Of a DNA stretch of 60,407 nucleotides, positions 60,354-60,407 are shown piece after piece. The stretch is from contig CAVFGI010000008.1 in the NCBI GenBank assembly GCA_963621975.1, positions 1 through 60,407 of the forward strand, read 5' to 3'. The first letter of the stretch is position 1; every line of letters starts with the position of its first letter. The stretch is from UBA9732 sp963621975. Lineage in GTDB: Bacteria; Spirochaetota; Spirochaetia; Sphaerochaetales; Sphaerochaetaceae. The translations under genes were made by a program, and so were the position numbers. The notes under the pieces were generated by a model. That model was not told where the DNA came from. It was given only the letters and a program-made list of their open reading frames with translations, and searched no databases.

Positions 60354-60407
60354 TGGGCCCAGAGAGATTTGAACTCTCGACCAAAGGATTATGAGTCCTC
60401 TGCTCTA
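60354..60407 (-). tRNA. tRNA with CAT anticodon, probably tRNA-Ile2 (lysidine-modified), 5' end cut by window edge
   Basis: On the minus strand the anticodon stem GAGGA/TCCTT closes the loop CTCATAA (anticodon CAT). Then follow the variable loop TGGTC, T-stem GAGAG/CTCTC with loop TTCAAAT, the acceptor 3' strand TGGGCCC and discriminator A. CCA is not encoded. The segment AGAGCAG...ACTCATAAT...TTGGTCG resembles E. coli tRNA-Ile2 more than elongator tRNA-Met, but the missing 5' part prevents certainty. Confidence 0.85.

Noticed and set aside
60197..60394. Plus-strand open frame with Phe-Gly-Thr/Ser repeats
   Set aside because: It runs through the array and into the opposite-strand tRNA, so it is not a credible gene.

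Overview
The window looks like a chromosomal segment of a host-associated anaerobic spirochaete of the genus Treponema or a close relative. Three things suggest this. The housekeeping run rpsT-HU-lnt-cinA-rho-rpmE matches, from memory, the order in treponemes. The exported proteins carry spirochaete-type signal peptides and lipoboxes. The DNA is AT-rich (roughly 40% GC by eye), standard code. It is densely coding, with no gap above about 250 bases, and I see no phage, insertion sequence or CRISPR array. Both edges cut a minus-strand tRNA gene: Val(GAC) on the left and a CAT-anticodon tRNA, probably Ile2, on the right.

Layout. (1) 1-10.6 kb: a RicT/PSP1 protein, S20, HU, Lnt, CinA, a Rho with a 170-residue basic/acidic N-terminal extension, L31, a degenerate galactokinase-like protein, and a NifS/NifU pair. 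(2) 10.6-23.3 kb: a LysR regulator divergent from one long citrate operon, tctCBA-citDEF-aconitase-MATE-citXG-citC. It encodes uptake by a tripartite tricarboxylate transporter, citrate lyase, and all the enzymes that make and load its prosthetic group. (3) 23.3-31.1 kb: single genes, namely a TGS-domain nucleoside kinase, an aldehyde ferredoxin oxidoreductase-family protein, a phosphodiesterase, a lipase-like hydrolase, a YihY protein and a GPH sugar symporter.

(4) 31.2-41.6 kb: the most unusual region. Eleven consecutive plus-strand genes encode exported or membrane proteins, apart from the small last one. They are a two-domain exported protein, a gamma-glutamyltransferase lipoprotein, then a duplicated cassette of permease, a 48-49-residue two-helix membrane protein, and a membrane-anchored aspartoacylase/AstE-like zinc hydrolase. 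A lipoprotein lies between the two copies and a third AstE-like lipoprotein follows. I read it as an extracytoplasmic system that hydrolyses gamma-glutamyl and/or N-acyl amino-acid conjugates and imports the products. The two mini-proteins would be obligate small subunits of the permeases. This is inference from gene order and motifs.

(5) 41.5-47.8 kb: aspartate-family amino acid genes. thrH-thrC and an ACT regulator lie on the minus strand, divergent from hom-lysC-asd. No homoserine kinase is present, and ThrH may replace it. (6) 47.8-52.7 kb: a minus-strand ABC importer whose ATPase carries about 110 extra residues. (7) 52.9-60.2 kb: a large exported M16C zinc peptidase ending in S-layer-homology-like repeats, a strong terminator, and an overlapping pair of ABC exporter half-transporters. 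(8) 60.2-60.4 kb: a 9-bp tandem repeat array beside the tRNA.

A palindrome of the form GGTTTTTGCAAAAACC recurs between genes across the window.
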